This document shows, in pieces, positions 51,378 through 59,701 of a stretch of 64,000 bases of DNA. This stretch comes from Mycolicibacterium sp. CBMA 226 (lineage in GTDB: Bacteria > Actinomycetota > Actinomycetes > Mycobacteriales > Mycobacteriaceae). The DNA is taken from the NCBI RefSeq assembly GCF_009729075.1, contig NZ_VTGY01000007.1, positions 248,001 to 312,000 on the forward strand, read 5' to 3'. Numbering within the stretch: the first letter of the stretch is position 1; each line of letters opens with the position of its first letter. Under the pieces are notes generated by a model. That model did no database searches and was not told the origin of the DNA. It saw nothing but the letters and a program-made list of their open reading frames with translations. The position numbers were made by a program, and so were the translations under genes.

Positions 51378-52043
51378 CTACTTGGGCGTGGCGCCCGGCG
51401 CGCGGACGACCATCGGCACGGCCGGGAAGTAGGACGCCATCTCCGACCGCGACCGGCGCAGCGCCGCGGTGCCGTAGCCGCGGTGGCGGTACTCGGGGTG
51501 GACCCAGATCCGGACGTTGACCTCGCCGCCGTCCAACTCACCGAACACCATGCCGACCTTGGCACCGTCTTCCTCGGCGACGAACCACACCGCTTCCTCG
51601 GCGTTGACGCGGGCCAGCGCGGCCTTGATCTCGTCGTCCAGGTCGCCCGCGGCACGGCCCGAGCCGTCACCGGAAGCACCGACGTCGGCGGTGCGGGTGG
51701 CGAAGATGTCGCGGTCGTCGGCACCGGAGAACGGGCGCAGCGACAAGTTGTCGCCGAAGCTGGCGGGGCGGTCCTTGACCGCAAAGGACAGCTGGCTGTT
51801 CAGATCTTCGAGTTCGTCGGCGATGCGCTTGCGAGCGTCCTTGGTCAGCAGATCGAAGGACATCGCCATGACCTGCTCACCGCCGACATGGGAGGTACCG
51901 AGGAGCTTGGCGATGGCATCAACGGCGGCGGCTTTGTTGTCGGCTTCGACGATGACGTCGAGCACCTCATGCCGGCGGTCGAGCGCCTTCTGGAGGGCAT
52001 CGGTGATCTCGCGGCGGGCTGCGGCCTTGTCGTGGTCGGTCAT
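51378..52043 (-). CDS. GNAT acetyltransferase with gyrase-A-like N-terminal segment
   Basis: The 221-residue protein has a C-terminal GNAT domain (about residues 98-215; acetyl-CoA motif HPEYRHRGYGTAAL at 182-195, RxxGxG intact). Residues about 11-86 (RREITDALQKALDRRHEVLDVI, KLLGTSHVGGEQVMAMSFDLLT, RKRIADELEDL) resemble the coiled-coil tower of GyrA/ParC: a helix, then an LxxL pattern, then a helix. That resemblance is by pattern memory and uncertain. The Gly/Asp-rich linker at 120-138 joins the parts. The function is unknown. Confidence 0.7.
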   Translation of the reverse strand: MTDHDKAAARREITDALQKALDRRHEVLDVIVEADNKAAAVDAIAKLLGTSHVGGEQVMAMSFDLLTKDARKRIADELEDLNSQLSFAVKDRPASFGDNLSLRPFSGADDRDIFATRTADVGASGDGSGRAAGDLDDEIKAALARVNAEEAVWFVAEEDGAKVGMVFGELDGGEVNVRIWVHPEYRHRGYGTAALRRSRSEMASYFPAVPMVVRAPGATPK

Positions 52044-52111
52044 GCCGACGAGCCTAGAGCACTACTGAGCGGTAGGGCGGCGTAAATCGGTTACCTGTGT
52101 GCAAACTGCGA

Positions 52112-52927
52112 TCAAAACGCCGGCCACGGGATCGGCCGGTGCCGGTCGGGCGTGGGCATGATCGGATTATCAAGCAGCTCAACAACTCTCGCCCGTAACG
52201 CGGAGATTTCGTGGCGGGTCAGATGTGGGGCCAGCTCGGCCGCGAGGCTGTCGCGCAAGGCGTCCTGCAACGCGGCGACCGCGCCGAGCACCTCGTCATC
52301 GATCGGTTTTCCGGCCCAACCCCACAACACCGTGCGCAGCTTATCCTCGGCGTGCAGGCTGACGCCGTGGTCGACGCCGTACACCTGGCCGTCGGCGCCG
52401 GTCAGGACGTGGCCGCCCTTGCGGTCGGCGTTATTGATCAGCACGTCGAACACCGCCAGCCGGTGCAACCGGGCGTCGTCGGCGTGCACGAGCACCACTT
52501 CGTCACCCTTGTGGTCATAGGCGCGCAGGATCGGTAGGTACCCCACCGGAACATGGCCGGCCGGTACGAGGTCGACGAGGTCCGGGCCGTCCGCGGATTC
52601 GGTCTCGCTGAGCGCATCACCGGGTTGGTCGACCCAGCGCTGCACCATGCCCGGACCAGCCGGTCCGTCACGAATAATGGTGTGCGGCACCAGGTTCCAG
52701 CCCAGGGCGGCGGACACGAGGTAGGCCGAAAGCTCCCGTCCGGCCAGCGTGCCGTCGGGGAAATCCCACAGCGGGGCCTCCCCGGAGATCGGCTTGTACA
52801 CGCAGTGCACCTCGACGCCGTCCAGCTCCGCCTCACACAGGAACGTCGCGTTGCTGGCCGACCTGATGCGCCCGAGCGCCGTCAGCTCACCGCGTTGCAG
52901 AACCTGTTCCGTGTCAGGTGTCGTCAT
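52112..52927 (-). CDS. SCO1664 family kinase-like protein (Rv2133c-like)
   Basis: The 271-residue protein has CEAELDGVEVHCVYKPISGEAPLWDFPDGTLAGREL (in parts), then FDVLINNADRKGGHVL and YGVDHGVSLH, the nucleotide-binding and catalytic-type motifs (N-x-D-R..G-D-H) of HipA/PI4K-like kinases. The substrate is unknown. ATG 52927 overlaps the DUF3090 stop by 14 bases. Several upstream in-frame starts (52936, 52948) are possible. The pair DUF3090-SCO1664 is conserved in actinobacteria. Confidence 0.83.
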   Translation of the reverse strand: MTTPDTEQVLQRGELTALGRIRSASNATFLCEAELDGVEVHCVYKPISGEAPLWDFPDGTLAGRELSAYLVSAALGWNLVPHTIIRDGPAGPGMVQRWVDQPGDALSETESADGPDLVDLVPAGHVPVGYLPILRAYDHKGDEVVLVHADDARLHRLAVFDVLINNADRKGGHVLTGADGQVYGVDHGVSLHAEDKLRTVLWGWAGKPIDDEVLGAVAALQDALRDSLAAELAPHLTRHEISALRARVVELLDNPIMPTPDRHRPIPWPAF

Positions 52928-53507
52928 CCGGCTCATCACCACCGGCATCCAGCTCGCCGCGCCGATATCCGTTGGTGCGCACGCAGATATGTCCTTCGGG
53001 GTCGAGCGGCTCGTCGCACAGCGGGCACGGCGGCCGGCCGGCGGAGATCACCCGATTCGAGCGGTTCGCGAAGTCCCGTGCCGACTGCGGCGTGAGGAAC
53101 ACCCGCACGGCGTCGGGACCCTCCTCGGCGTCGTCGAGCACCACCGAGGCGTCGAACTCTGAGTCGGTGACCGCCAGCAGCTCGACCACCACGGTCTGCG
53201 CTTCGGAGTCCCAACCGAGACCCATGGTGCCCACGCGGAACTCGGCGTCCACCGGCATGACGAGCGGGTTGAGGTCGGTCACCTCGCCGGTGTCGGGCGG
53301 GATCGGGGTGCCGAACCGGCGGTTGATCTCGACCAGCAGCGCGGAGATGCGCTCGGCCAGCACCGCGACCTGTTGCTTCTCCAGCATGACCGAGACGACC
53401 CGCTGCTCGTGCACGGCTTGCAGGTAGAACGTCCGGTTACCAGGCTGCCCAACGGTCCCGGCCACGAAGCGGTCGGGAGAGCGGAAGACGTGAATTGCGC
53501 GAGCCAT
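52914..53507 (-). CDS. DUF3090 family protein (Rv2134c-like)
   Basis: The 197-residue protein begins MARAIHVFRSPDRFVAGTVGQPGNRTFYLQA (in parts), the standard family start. A C-terminal zinc-ribbon-like CPLCDEPLDPEGHICVR motif at about 168-184 follows an RPPC stretch. It is middle gene of the uppP-phosphatase-DUF3090-SCO1664 series. The function is unknown; a role in actinobacterial cell physiology is inferred only from conservation. Confidence 0.85.
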   Translation of the reverse strand: MARAIHVFRSPDRFVAGTVGQPGNRTFYLQAVHEQRVVSVMLEKQQVAVLAERISALLVEINRRFGTPIPPDTGEVTDLNPLVMPVDAEFRVGTMGLGWDSEAQTVVVELLAVTDSEFDASVVLDDAEEGPDAVRVFLTPQSARDFANRSNRVISAGRPPCPLCDEPLDPEGHICVRTNGYRRGELDAGGDEPDDDT

Positions 53508-53536
53508 GGCACCTTTCAAAATACCGGTTCACCGGT

Positions 53537-54256
53537 CTAATCGGTCGAGCCGCCGACGGTGGCGTCGTGTGTCGGCACGGCGTCGTCGGACTTGCCGGAC
53601 TGGTCGGGTTTGGGCTCCTCCGCCTTGGGACGAAGGGCCGAGCTGAGATCCGTGCCGGTGTGGTTGACGTGCAGGACGAACGGCCGGTGCGGCGTGTAGC
53701 GGATGACACTCATCGAGGCCGGGTCGGCGACGATCCGCTGGAAGCCGTCGAGGTGCACACCGAGGGCGTCGGCCAGCACCGCCTTGATGACGTCGCCGTG
53801 GGTGCAGGCGATCCACAGCGTGTCGCCGTCGTGCTCCTCGGCCAGGGTGCGGTCGATCTCGCGGACCGCCGCGACGGCGCGCGACTGCACCTGCGCCAGC
53901 CCCTCGCCGTCCGGGAACACCGCGGCGCTGGGCTGCTGCTGGATGACGGGCCACAGCGGCTCTTTGACCAGATCGGCGATCTTGCGTCCGGTCCAGCCGC
54001 CGTAGTCGACCTCGGTCAGCCGGTCGTCGACGCGCGGTTCCAGGCCGAGCGCGGCGGCCAGCGGCGCGACGGTGTTCTGGCAGCGCAGCAGCGGCGACCG
54101 GACGATGGCCTTGACCGGCAGTTCGCCGACGCGGTCGACGAGGCCCTCGGCCTGCGCGCGCCCCTTGTCGTCGAGGTCGACGCCCTCGGACCGGCCGGCC
54201 AGCGTATGCGCGGTGTTGGACGTCGACCGCCCGTGCCGCAGGAGAATGACGGTCAT
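53537..54256 (-). CDS. Histidine phosphatase (phosphoglycerate-mutase-like, Rv2135c-like)
   Basis: The 239-residue protein has LLRHGRSTSN (RHG with catalytic His8), RSPLLRCQNT, EVDYGGWTGR, and the second catalytic His in ACTHGDVIKAVL. The C-terminal tail from about 205 is charged and disordered. It is related to the acid phosphatase/mutase branch. The substrate is unknown. It follows uppP by 16 bases. Confidence 0.9.
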   Translation of the reverse strand: MTVILLRHGRSTSNTAHTLAGRSEGVDLDDKGRAQAEGLVDRVGELPVKAIVRSPLLRCQNTVAPLAAALGLEPRVDDRLTEVDYGGWTGRKIADLVKEPLWPVIQQQPSAAVFPDGEGLAQVQSRAVAAVREIDRTLAEEHDGDTLWIACTHGDVIKAVLADALGVHLDGFQRIVADPASMSVIRYTPHRPFVLHVNHTGTDLSSALRPKAEEPKPDQSGKSDDAVPTHDATVGGSTD

Positions 54257-54272
54257 CGGGTTCCCTTCGCTG

Positions 54273-55121
54273 TCACTGGGCGGCCACCACCCCGGTACCG
54301 AGGAGCGCCAGCACCGTCACGCCGAGGGCCACGCGGTAGCCGACGAACCAGTACATGCTGTGCCGCACCAGGAATTTCAGGAACCAGGACACCGCGGCGT
54401 AGCCGACCACGAACGCGATCGCGATTGCCACGGCCAACTGGGCGCCGGTGGCGCTCATGCCCTCGGTGACAGGCTTGAAAGCGTCGGGCAGCGAGAACAG
54501 CCCAGAGGCCAGCACCGCCGGGATGGCCAACAGGAAGCCGAAGCGGGCCGCCAGCTCGCGGTTCATGCCGAGGAACAGGCCGGCGCTGATCGTCGCCCCC
54601 GACCGCGATACGCCCGGCACCAGCGCCAGGCACTGCGCGAGGCCGACGATGACGCTGTCCTGCCACGTGAGCTGCTCGACGTCGCGCGTCTGCTTGCCGA
54701 CGTACTCGGCGAGGGCGATCACCGCGGAGAACACGATCATCGCGGTGGCGATGATCCAGAGATTGCGCGCGCCGGAACGGATCTGGTCTTTGAACAGCAG
54801 ACCCAGGACGCAGATCGGGATGGTGCCGATGATCACCCACCAGCCCAGCCAGTAGTCGGCGGTCCGGCGGGCGGCGTCGGTGAGCCCGCCGAACCAGGCG
54901 GTGAGGATGCGCCAGATGTCCTTGGCGAAGTAGATCAGCACCGCGGCCTCGGTGCCCAGCTGGGTGACGGCGGTGAACGAGGCACCGGCGTCACCGGCGA
55001 AGAAGACCCGGGAGGCGATGGCCAGATGGCCCGACGACGACACCGGCAGAAACTCGGTGAGCCCCTGGAGGACGGCGAGCACGATCGTCTGCCACCAGCT
55101 CATGGCCGCCACGTCAGTCAC
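54273..55121 (-). CDS. uppP: Undecaprenyl-diphosphatase (BacA/UppP)
   Basis: The 282-residue, eight-TM phosphatase recycles the C55 (in mycobacteria C50) lipid carrier for peptidoglycan synthesis. [12 protein letters not shown] at residues about 24-35 and [17 protein letters not shown] at about 173-188 are the catalytic and substrate motifs. [10 protein letters not shown] matches the mycobacterial start (GTG 55121); the internal ATG at 55103 is an alternative. It is the first gene of the four-gene leftward set. Confidence 0.95.
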   Translation of the reverse strand: MTDVAAMSWWQTIVLAVLQGLTEFLPVSSSGHLAIASRVFFAGDAGASFTAVTQLGTEAAVLIYFAKDIWRILTAWFGGLTDAARRTADYWLGWWVIIGTIPICVLGLLFKDQIRSGARNLWIIATAMIVFSAVIALAEYVGKQTRDVEQLTWQDSVIVGLAQCLALVPGVSRSGATISAGLFLGMNRELAARFGFLLAIPAVLASGLFSLPDAFKPVTEGMSATGAQLAVAIAIAFVVGYAAVSWFLKFLVRHSMYWFVGYRVALGVTVLALLGTGVVAAQ

Positions 55122-55156
55122 GCCGACGACCGTACCGTGAGCGACGGCCGCGGGGT

Positions 55157-55468
55157 TTAGTGGTTGCGCTGCACCGGTTGTGCGTCGGCGACGGCGTCGC
55201 GGACGGCGGCGGCGAGACTGCGCTCGTCGTGCACGTCGACGTGCGCGAGGCTTCGCGAGGACACCGCCACGATGTCCTCTTCCTGGGGCACCGGCCCCGA
55301 GAACCGCGGCCGGTAAATCTCCACAATCAGCGTGCGTTTGTCATCCAGGCGAAACGAAAAACTCCGGCCGTCGCCGACTTGGCCAAACCCGCTGGCCCGC
55401 AGACCTGTCGAAAGGTCTTCGATAGCAAAATTACCGTTGGCGATTTCGCCGTCGGTGGCAATGCTCAT
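55157..55468 (-). CDS. Hypothetical protein (Rv2137c-like position)
   Basis: The 103-residue protein starts [19 protein letters not shown] with no signal peptide. Beta-rich segments include [21 protein letters not shown], and ends with a helical [26 protein letters not shown] (in parts). It sits between uppP and lppL, as a hypothetical gene does in M. tuberculosis. No family was recognised. Confidence 0.65.
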   Translation of the reverse strand: MSIATDGEIANGNFAIEDLSTGLRASGFGQVGDGRSFSFRLDDKRTLIVEIYRPRFSGPVPQEEDIVAVSSRSLAHVDVHDERSLAAAVRDAVADAQPVQRNH

Positions 55469-55534
55469 GGCTCCGACCATACTCCTCCGGTACGTGCCGT
55501 ACCCGCCGGAAGCCGATAATTGACACCAATATAT

Positions 55535-55550
55535 TTGCCTAAACTGGCAA
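55535..55550 (+). promoter_or_regulatory. Inverted repeat upstream of lppL
   Basis: TTGCC-TAAACT-GGCAA forms 5-base arms around a TAAACT element that could be a -10 box. TTGACA lies 14 bases upstream at 55520-55525. An outer GACAC/GTGTC pair (55522-55526 and 55554-55558) encloses it. Confidence 0.35.
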
Positions 55551-55595
55551 TTAGTGTCTGCCCGCCGTTCACCGACCGAAAGCCAGCCTGTGTCA

Positions 55596-56648
55596 ATGGA
55601 TCACCGTCCCATTAATTTTCGGCTGCGTGAATATCGGGCAAGCGTAACAAGATTCGCGACCGTCGGACTGGCGATCGGCGCGCTGACGGCCTGCTCATCG
55701 CATCCGGCCCAGACGGCGCCACCGACCATCTCACCCGCGCGGGCCGCGGTGTCCCCCGCAGTCGGCGGGATTCCCGACGGCGTCGTCCACCCCCTTCCCG
55801 GTCCCGGCACCGGTGCGACCTTCGACTCGGCGACCTCGTCGCTCGTGGTACTTGGTACCGACGGCACGGGACGTCCCGTGGCTACGGTTCCGGGCTCCCT
55901 GCCGGTGGTGCTGCCGGCGGCCGCGACAGGCGTGACGGGCGACGGCGCGGGCACGGCGTTTCTCTCGACCCGTGGCGGTTACCTGCGGTTCGACATCGGC
56001 AAGCGAGCGGTGCAATCGGTGGCGGTCGACGGCCAGTCGGGCACCGACTTCACCTCGATCGCCCGGCGGGCCGACGGGAAACTGGCGCTCGGCACCGCCG
56101 ACGGGGCGGTGCTGATCGTCGACGGCAGCGCCGTGCAGTCCCAGATGAAGGCGTTCGCCCGCGTGGACGGTCTTGCCGCGCAAGGCAATACCGTCGTCGT
56201 GCTGGACCGCGGGCAGACCTCGGTGACCGAGGTGAACGCCGCCGGCACCGACGTCGCGCAGGCGCTGCGCGCCGGTGAGGGCGCCACCACGCTGGCCGCC
56301 GATCCGGCGGGGCGGGTGCTGGTGACCGACACCCGCGGCGAAGGCCTGCTGGTGTTCGGGACGACGCCGCTGATGCTGCGCCAGCAGGCGCCGGTGCGGG
56401 ACGCGCCGTACGGCATCGTCGGGTCGTCGAAACTCGCCTGGGTTTCGCAGACCGCCACAAACGCCGTGGTTGGTTACGATCTTTCGACTGGCATCCCCGT
56501 GGAGAAAGTCCGATACCGCACCGTGCAGCAGCCTGACGTCCTCGCCTTCGACGAACACACCGGCACCTTGTTCGTGGTGTCGGGATCGGGCGCCGGGGTT
56601 CAGACGATCGCAAATGCCGCCACCGCGCCGGGGGCAGGCGGCCACTGA
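55596..56648 (+). CDS. lppL: Lipoprotein LppL-like, beta-propeller
   Basis: The 350-residue lipoprotein has signal peptide hydrophobic core VGLAIGALTAC with lipobox Cys at residue 33. The mature part has repeated short beta-sheet blades (FDSATSSLVVLGTDG, GDGAGTAFLSTRGGYLRFD, ADGKLALGTADGAVLIVDG, ADPAGRVLVTDTRGEGLLVFG), typical of a seven-bladed propeller. ATG 55596 gives a normal signal length; GTG 55554 would give 46 residues before the Cys. It overlaps the DUF5703 gene start by one base. Confidence 0.85.
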   Translation: MDHRPINFRLREYRASVTRFATVGLAIGALTACSSHPAQTAPPTISPARAAVSPAVGGIPDGVVHPLPGPGTGATFDSATSSLVVLGTDGTGRPVATVPGSLPVVLPAAATGVTGDGAGTAFLSTRGGYLRFDIGKRAVQSVAVDGQSGTDFTSIARRADGKLALGTADGAVLIVDGSAVQSQMKAFARVDGLAAQGNTVVVLDRGQTSVTEVNAAGTDVAQALRAGEGATTLAADPAGRVLVTDTRGEGLLVFGTTPLMLRQQAPVRDAPYGIVGSSKLAWVSQTATNAVVGYDLSTGIPVEKVRYRTVQQPDVLAFDEHTGTLFVVSGSGAGVQTIANAATAPGAGGH

Positions 56649-56947
56649 TGCAGCGGGGGCGGATGCCGGCAGCGTGGGCGGAGGACTTGTCCGATGACTA
56701 CGAATGGATTCCGCTCCGGCTACCCCCGGAGGTGACGAGGCTGTCGGCGTCCATCCGGCTGTCCATCGAGGCCGAATATCGCGGGTGGGAGTTGACCCGG
56801 GTGCGCCTCTACACCGACGGGTCGCGGCGGGTGCTGCTGCGCCGCCGCAAGATCAGGGCGAGCGAAGCGACGGGGAATGTGCCCGGGGCGAGCGAAGCGA
56901 CGGGGAATGTGCCCGATAGGTTGGCGCCCGAGCAGCCGTCGATGTGA
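56648..56947 (+). CDS. DUF5703 family protein
   Basis: The 99-residue protein has [21 protein letters not shown] and [26 protein letters not shown] (in parts, residues about 18-68), the DUF5703 core. The tail [20 protein letters not shown] (71-90) is encoded by the 30-base tandem repeat at 56856-56915. The start overlaps the lppL stop by one base, and pyrD starts 10 bases after the stop. The function is unknown. Confidence 0.82.
   Translation: MQRGRMPAAWAEDLSDDYEWIPLRLPPEVTRLSASIRLSIEAEYRGWELTRVRLYTDGSRRVLLRRRKIRASEATGNVPGASEATGNVPDRLAPEQPSM
56856..56915 (+). repeat. Perfect 30-base tandem repeat (2 copies)
   Basis: Copies at 56856-56885 and 56886-56915 are identical. The core GGGCGAGCGAAGCGACGG encodes ASEATG in frame. 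Degenerate copies at 8961-9020 have the same 30-base period, and a single copy lies in trmI at 13907-13927. Confidence 0.9.
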
Positions 56948-56957
56948 GGAGCCGTTG

Positions 56958-58016
56958 ATGTATCGCGCCCTGCGCTGGGTGTTCTTCCGGGTGCCCCCGG
57001 AACGGATTCATACCTGGGTGTTCGCGTTGCTTCGGGTGGCGACCGGGCCGGCGGTCGGCCGCCGCCTCCTGAGCCGTTGGCTCGCGCCGTCCGATCCGGT
57101 GCTGGAGACCACGGTGTTCGGCGTGACGTTCCCCGGCCCGGCCGGCCTGGCGGCCGGATTCGACAAGAACGGCAGCGGCATCAACGCCTGGGGCGCACTG
57201 GGTTTCGGCTATGCCGAGGTGGGCACCGTCACCGCGCAGGCGCAGCCGGGCAACCCGGCGCCGCGGCTTTTCCGGCTGCCGGAGGACCGCGCGCTGCTGA
57301 ACCGGATGGGCTTCAACAACCACGGGGCCGGCGAACTCGCCATCCGGCTGACGCGTAGCCAGTCGACCGTGCCCATCGGGGTGAACATCGGCAAGACCAA
57401 GGTCACCCCAGCCGAACGCGCGGTTGACGACTATGCCGAGAGCGCCCGCCTGTGCGGGCCGCTGGCCGACTTCGTCGTGGTGAACGTCAGCTCGCCGAAC
57501 ACACCCGGCCTTCGCGACCTGCAGGCCGTCGCCTCGCTACGGCCCATCCTGGCCGCCGTGCGCGCCGAGACCACCAAGCCGGTGCTGGTGAAGATCGCGC
57601 CCGACCTGTCCGACGACGATGTCGACGAGATCGCCGACCTGGCAGTCGAATTGGGGCTGGCGGGCATCGTGGCGACCAACACGACGATTTCCCGCGACGG
57701 GCTGTCGACGCCGGGCGTCGCTGACCTGGGAGCGGGCGGCGTGTCCGGCCCGCCGGTGGCGGCACGGTCGCTGGAGGTGCTGCGGCGGTTGCACAAGCGG
57801 GTCGGCAGTCAGCTGGTGCTGATCAGCGCCGGCGGCATCGAGACCGCCGACGACGCCTGGGAGCGCATCATCGCCGGCGCCTCACTGGTGCAGGGCTACA
57901 CCGGCTTCATCTACGGGGGCGGCCTGTGGGCCAAGCACATTCACGATGGCGTGGCCGCGAAGCTGAAGACCGGCGGATTCGCGTCGCTGGCCGACGCGGT
58001 GGGCTCCGGGACTTAA
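56958..58016 (+). CDS. pyrD: Dihydroorotate dehydrogenase (quinone, class 2)
   Basis: The 352-residue membrane-associated flavoprotein oxidises dihydroorotate to orotate with quinone. The N-terminal helices (residues about 1-40, [20 protein letters not shown]) are the membrane-binding class 2 extension. [20 protein letters not shown] is the FMN/substrate loop, [16 protein letters not shown] has the catalytic Ser, and [12 protein letters not shown] and [30 protein letters not shown] (in parts) the FMN phosphate site. ATG 56958 follows GTGAGGAGC. The 3' end overlaps the antisense end of the AraC gene by 110 bases. Confidence 0.95.
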   Translation: MYRALRWVFFRVPPERIHTWVFALLRVATGPAVGRRLLSRWLAPSDPVLETTVFGVTFPGPAGLAAGFDKNGSGINAWGALGFGYAEVGTVTAQAQPGNPAPRLFRLPEDRALLNRMGFNNHGAGELAIRLTRSQSTVPIGVNIGKTKVTPAERAVDDYAESARLCGPLADFVVVNVSSPNTPGLRDLQAVASLRPILAAVRAETTKPVLVKIAPDLSDDDVDEIADLAVELGLAGIVATNTTISRDGLSTPGVADLGAGGVSGPPVAARSLEVLRRLHKRVGSQLVLISAGGIETADDAWERIIAGASLVQGYTGFIYGGGLWAKHIHDGVAAKLKTGGFASLADAVGSGT

Positions 58017-59016
58017 TTTTCGCGGTCGCACGCCGGTGCGCCGACGCCGAGGTGCCGAACCAGCGCCGGCTCGAACGCGACAGCACGCTCTGTTCGCTGT
58101 AGCCCAGCAGTCCGGCCAGCTGCCCCAACGGCATGTCGGTGGTGCGCAGGTAGCGGTCGGCCTCCTCGCGGCGCACCTCGTCGACGAGCGCCGCGAACGA
58201 CGTGTCCTGGACCTCCAGCTGCCGCTGTAGCGTGCGCGGATGTAACGCCAGCTGCTGCGCGACCAGGTCCAGGGTCAGCCCGCCCGTCGGCAACATCCGG
58301 CGGATCAGCAGCCGCACCGGCTCGGCGGTCTGCGAGTCGGCGGGTACCGCGATGGTGTTCAGGTAGTCCCGCACGACGTCGTGCACCGCGCCGTCGGCCG
58401 CCAGCGGCTGCGCGAGCACCGCGCGCGGGAAGCGAAAACCGGTGTCGGGCATGGCAAAACGCACCGGACATCCGAAATATTCGGTGTAGCTGTCGGCGGT
58501 GGTCAGCGGCTCATGCCGAAAGTGCACCACGGCCGGGGTGAAGTCGGGGCCCGTCAGCAGCCGGAACACCCGAAGCGACACACCGAGGGCCAGCTCGGCC
58601 GCCTGCCGGTGCGCAATGGGGCGGGGTACATCGAGCCGCCAGTCGAAACGGGCATGACGTGCGGTCGGCTGCGGGTCGATGGTCGCCGACAGCGCCGGGC
58701 TGTAGACGGACATGTACTGGTCGATGGCCGCGAACGCAGCGGCAACGCTTGCCGCCGTCCGCGCCGCGATCCCGACCGGGCCCAGGATGTCCAGGCCCTG
58801 GCGCAAAGCCAGCTGCCGGCCGAAATCGGGCGTTCCGGTCACCGTGGCCGCGGCCTCCAGAACCGTGATGACGCTGCGGTAATCGACGAAGTCGTCCTGG
58901 TCGCCGACCGCCCCGATCGGGATGTGGCTAAGCGCGAGCAGGGGTTCGGGGTCGGCACCGAGTTCACGGACGAGTTCCAGAAATCCCTGCAACGACGTGC
59001 CACGCACGAACGACAT
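57907..59016 (-). CDS. AraC-family regulator (OruR/ArgR type)
   Basis: The 369-residue protein has an N-terminal Arabinose_bd-like domain (residues about 20-205) and a C-terminal AraC HTH (about 240-330; [44 protein letters not shown]). Family members usually end 15-20 residues after FGTS; here the frame runs about 38 residues into antisense pyrD, basic and Arg/Pro-rich. ATG 59016 is preferred over TTG 59052, since a repeated GTGTCAA site would otherwise be coding. It is divergent from a cupin gene. Confidence 0.85.
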   Translation of the reverse strand: MSFVRGTSLQGFLELVRELGADPEPLLALSHIPIGAVGDQDDFVDYRSVITVLEAAATVTGTPDFGRQLALRQGLDILGPVGIAARTAASVAAAFAAIDQYMSVYSPALSATIDPQPTARHARFDWRLDVPRPIAHRQAAELALGVSLRVFRLLTGPDFTPAVVHFRHEPLTTADSYTEYFGCPVRFAMPDTGFRFPRAVLAQPLAADGAVHDVVRDYLNTIAVPADSQTAEPVRLLIRRMLPTGGLTLDLVAQQLALHPRTLQRQLEVQDTSFAALVDEVRREEADRYLRTTDMPLGQLAGLLGYSEQSVLSRSSRRWFGTSASAHRRATAKIKSRSPPRRPATRIRRSSASRPRHRECAWPTGRPRR

Positions 59017-59024
59017 GTCGTCCA

Positions 59025-59052
59025 GTGTCAAAAACTTGTCGCTTGGTGTCAA
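59025..59052. promoter_or_regulatory. Direct repeats GTGTCAA, 21-base spacing: candidate AraC site
   Basis: GTGTCAA at 59025-59031 and 59046-59052 are spaced 21 bases apart, two helical turns, the classical geometry of AraC activator sites. They lie between the AraC gene (start 59016) and the divergent cupin (start 59118). Confidence 0.65.
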
Positions 59053-59117
59053 GCTTCTGCGCGTCGCGGATCACAGAATTGATCCATAGCAAGCCACCCC
59101 ACACCGAAAGGCCCGAT

Positions 59118-59669
59118 ATGACCGCCATCGCATCCCCCGAAATGGTCACCACCCTCAGCGGCGCTCCCCTCCCTTTGGTAGCGCTGCCGCAGGGCGAGTT
59201 GCTGACCGTCAACCTCGCCGAGACGGCGCTGCTGAAGGACGCCCTCGGACCCGGGATGAGCTTCCACCCGCTGCGCCTCGACACCGAGCGCGGTGAGTAC
59301 GTCATCCTCGCTCGGATGGCCCCCGGTGTCGGCCTGCAGCTGCATTACCACACGGGCCCGGCGCAGGTGTACACCTTCCAGGGCTGCTGGTTCTACCGCG
59401 AGTACCCGGACCAGCCGCAGACCGCCGGCTCCTACCTGTACGAACCCGGCGGCTCGGTGCACACCTTCTTCACGCCCGAGGACAACACCGAGGACACCGT
59501 CGCGCTCATCATCGTCGCCGGCGCGAACGTCAACTTCAACGAGGACGGCTCGTTCCACTCGATCCTTGACGCAGTGTCCCTGCACTACCTGACCGAGACG
59601 GTCTCCGCGGCCCAGGGCACCAAGCCTGTCTTCGTCCACGGCGGCACCGCCGGCGTCGTCAAACCCTGA
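59118..59669 (+). CDS. 2,4'-dihydroxyacetophenone dioxygenase-like cupin
   Basis: The 183-residue cupin has the metal motif HYHTGPAQVYTFQG at about residues 75-88 and a second cupin motif PGGSVHTFF at about 113-121. The DAD-family insert WFYREYPDQPQTAGSYLYEPGG (in parts) is characteristic. Such enzymes cleave a C-C bond of aromatic ketones with O2 and Fe, but many family members have unknown substrates. ATG 59118 follows GAAAGG. It is probably activated by the divergent AraC. Confidence 0.8.
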   Translation: MTAIASPEMVTTLSGAPLPLVALPQGELLTVNLAETALLKDALGPGMSFHPLRLDTERGEYVILARMAPGVGLQLHYHTGPAQVYTFQGCWFYREYPDQPQTAGSYLYEPGGSVHTFFTPEDNTEDTVALIIVAGANVNFNEDGSFHSILDAVSLHYLTETVSAAQGTKPVFVHGGTAGVVKP

Positions 59670-59701
59670 TCCAGCAGTTACGAGCCTCGAAAGGACCGGC
59701 C

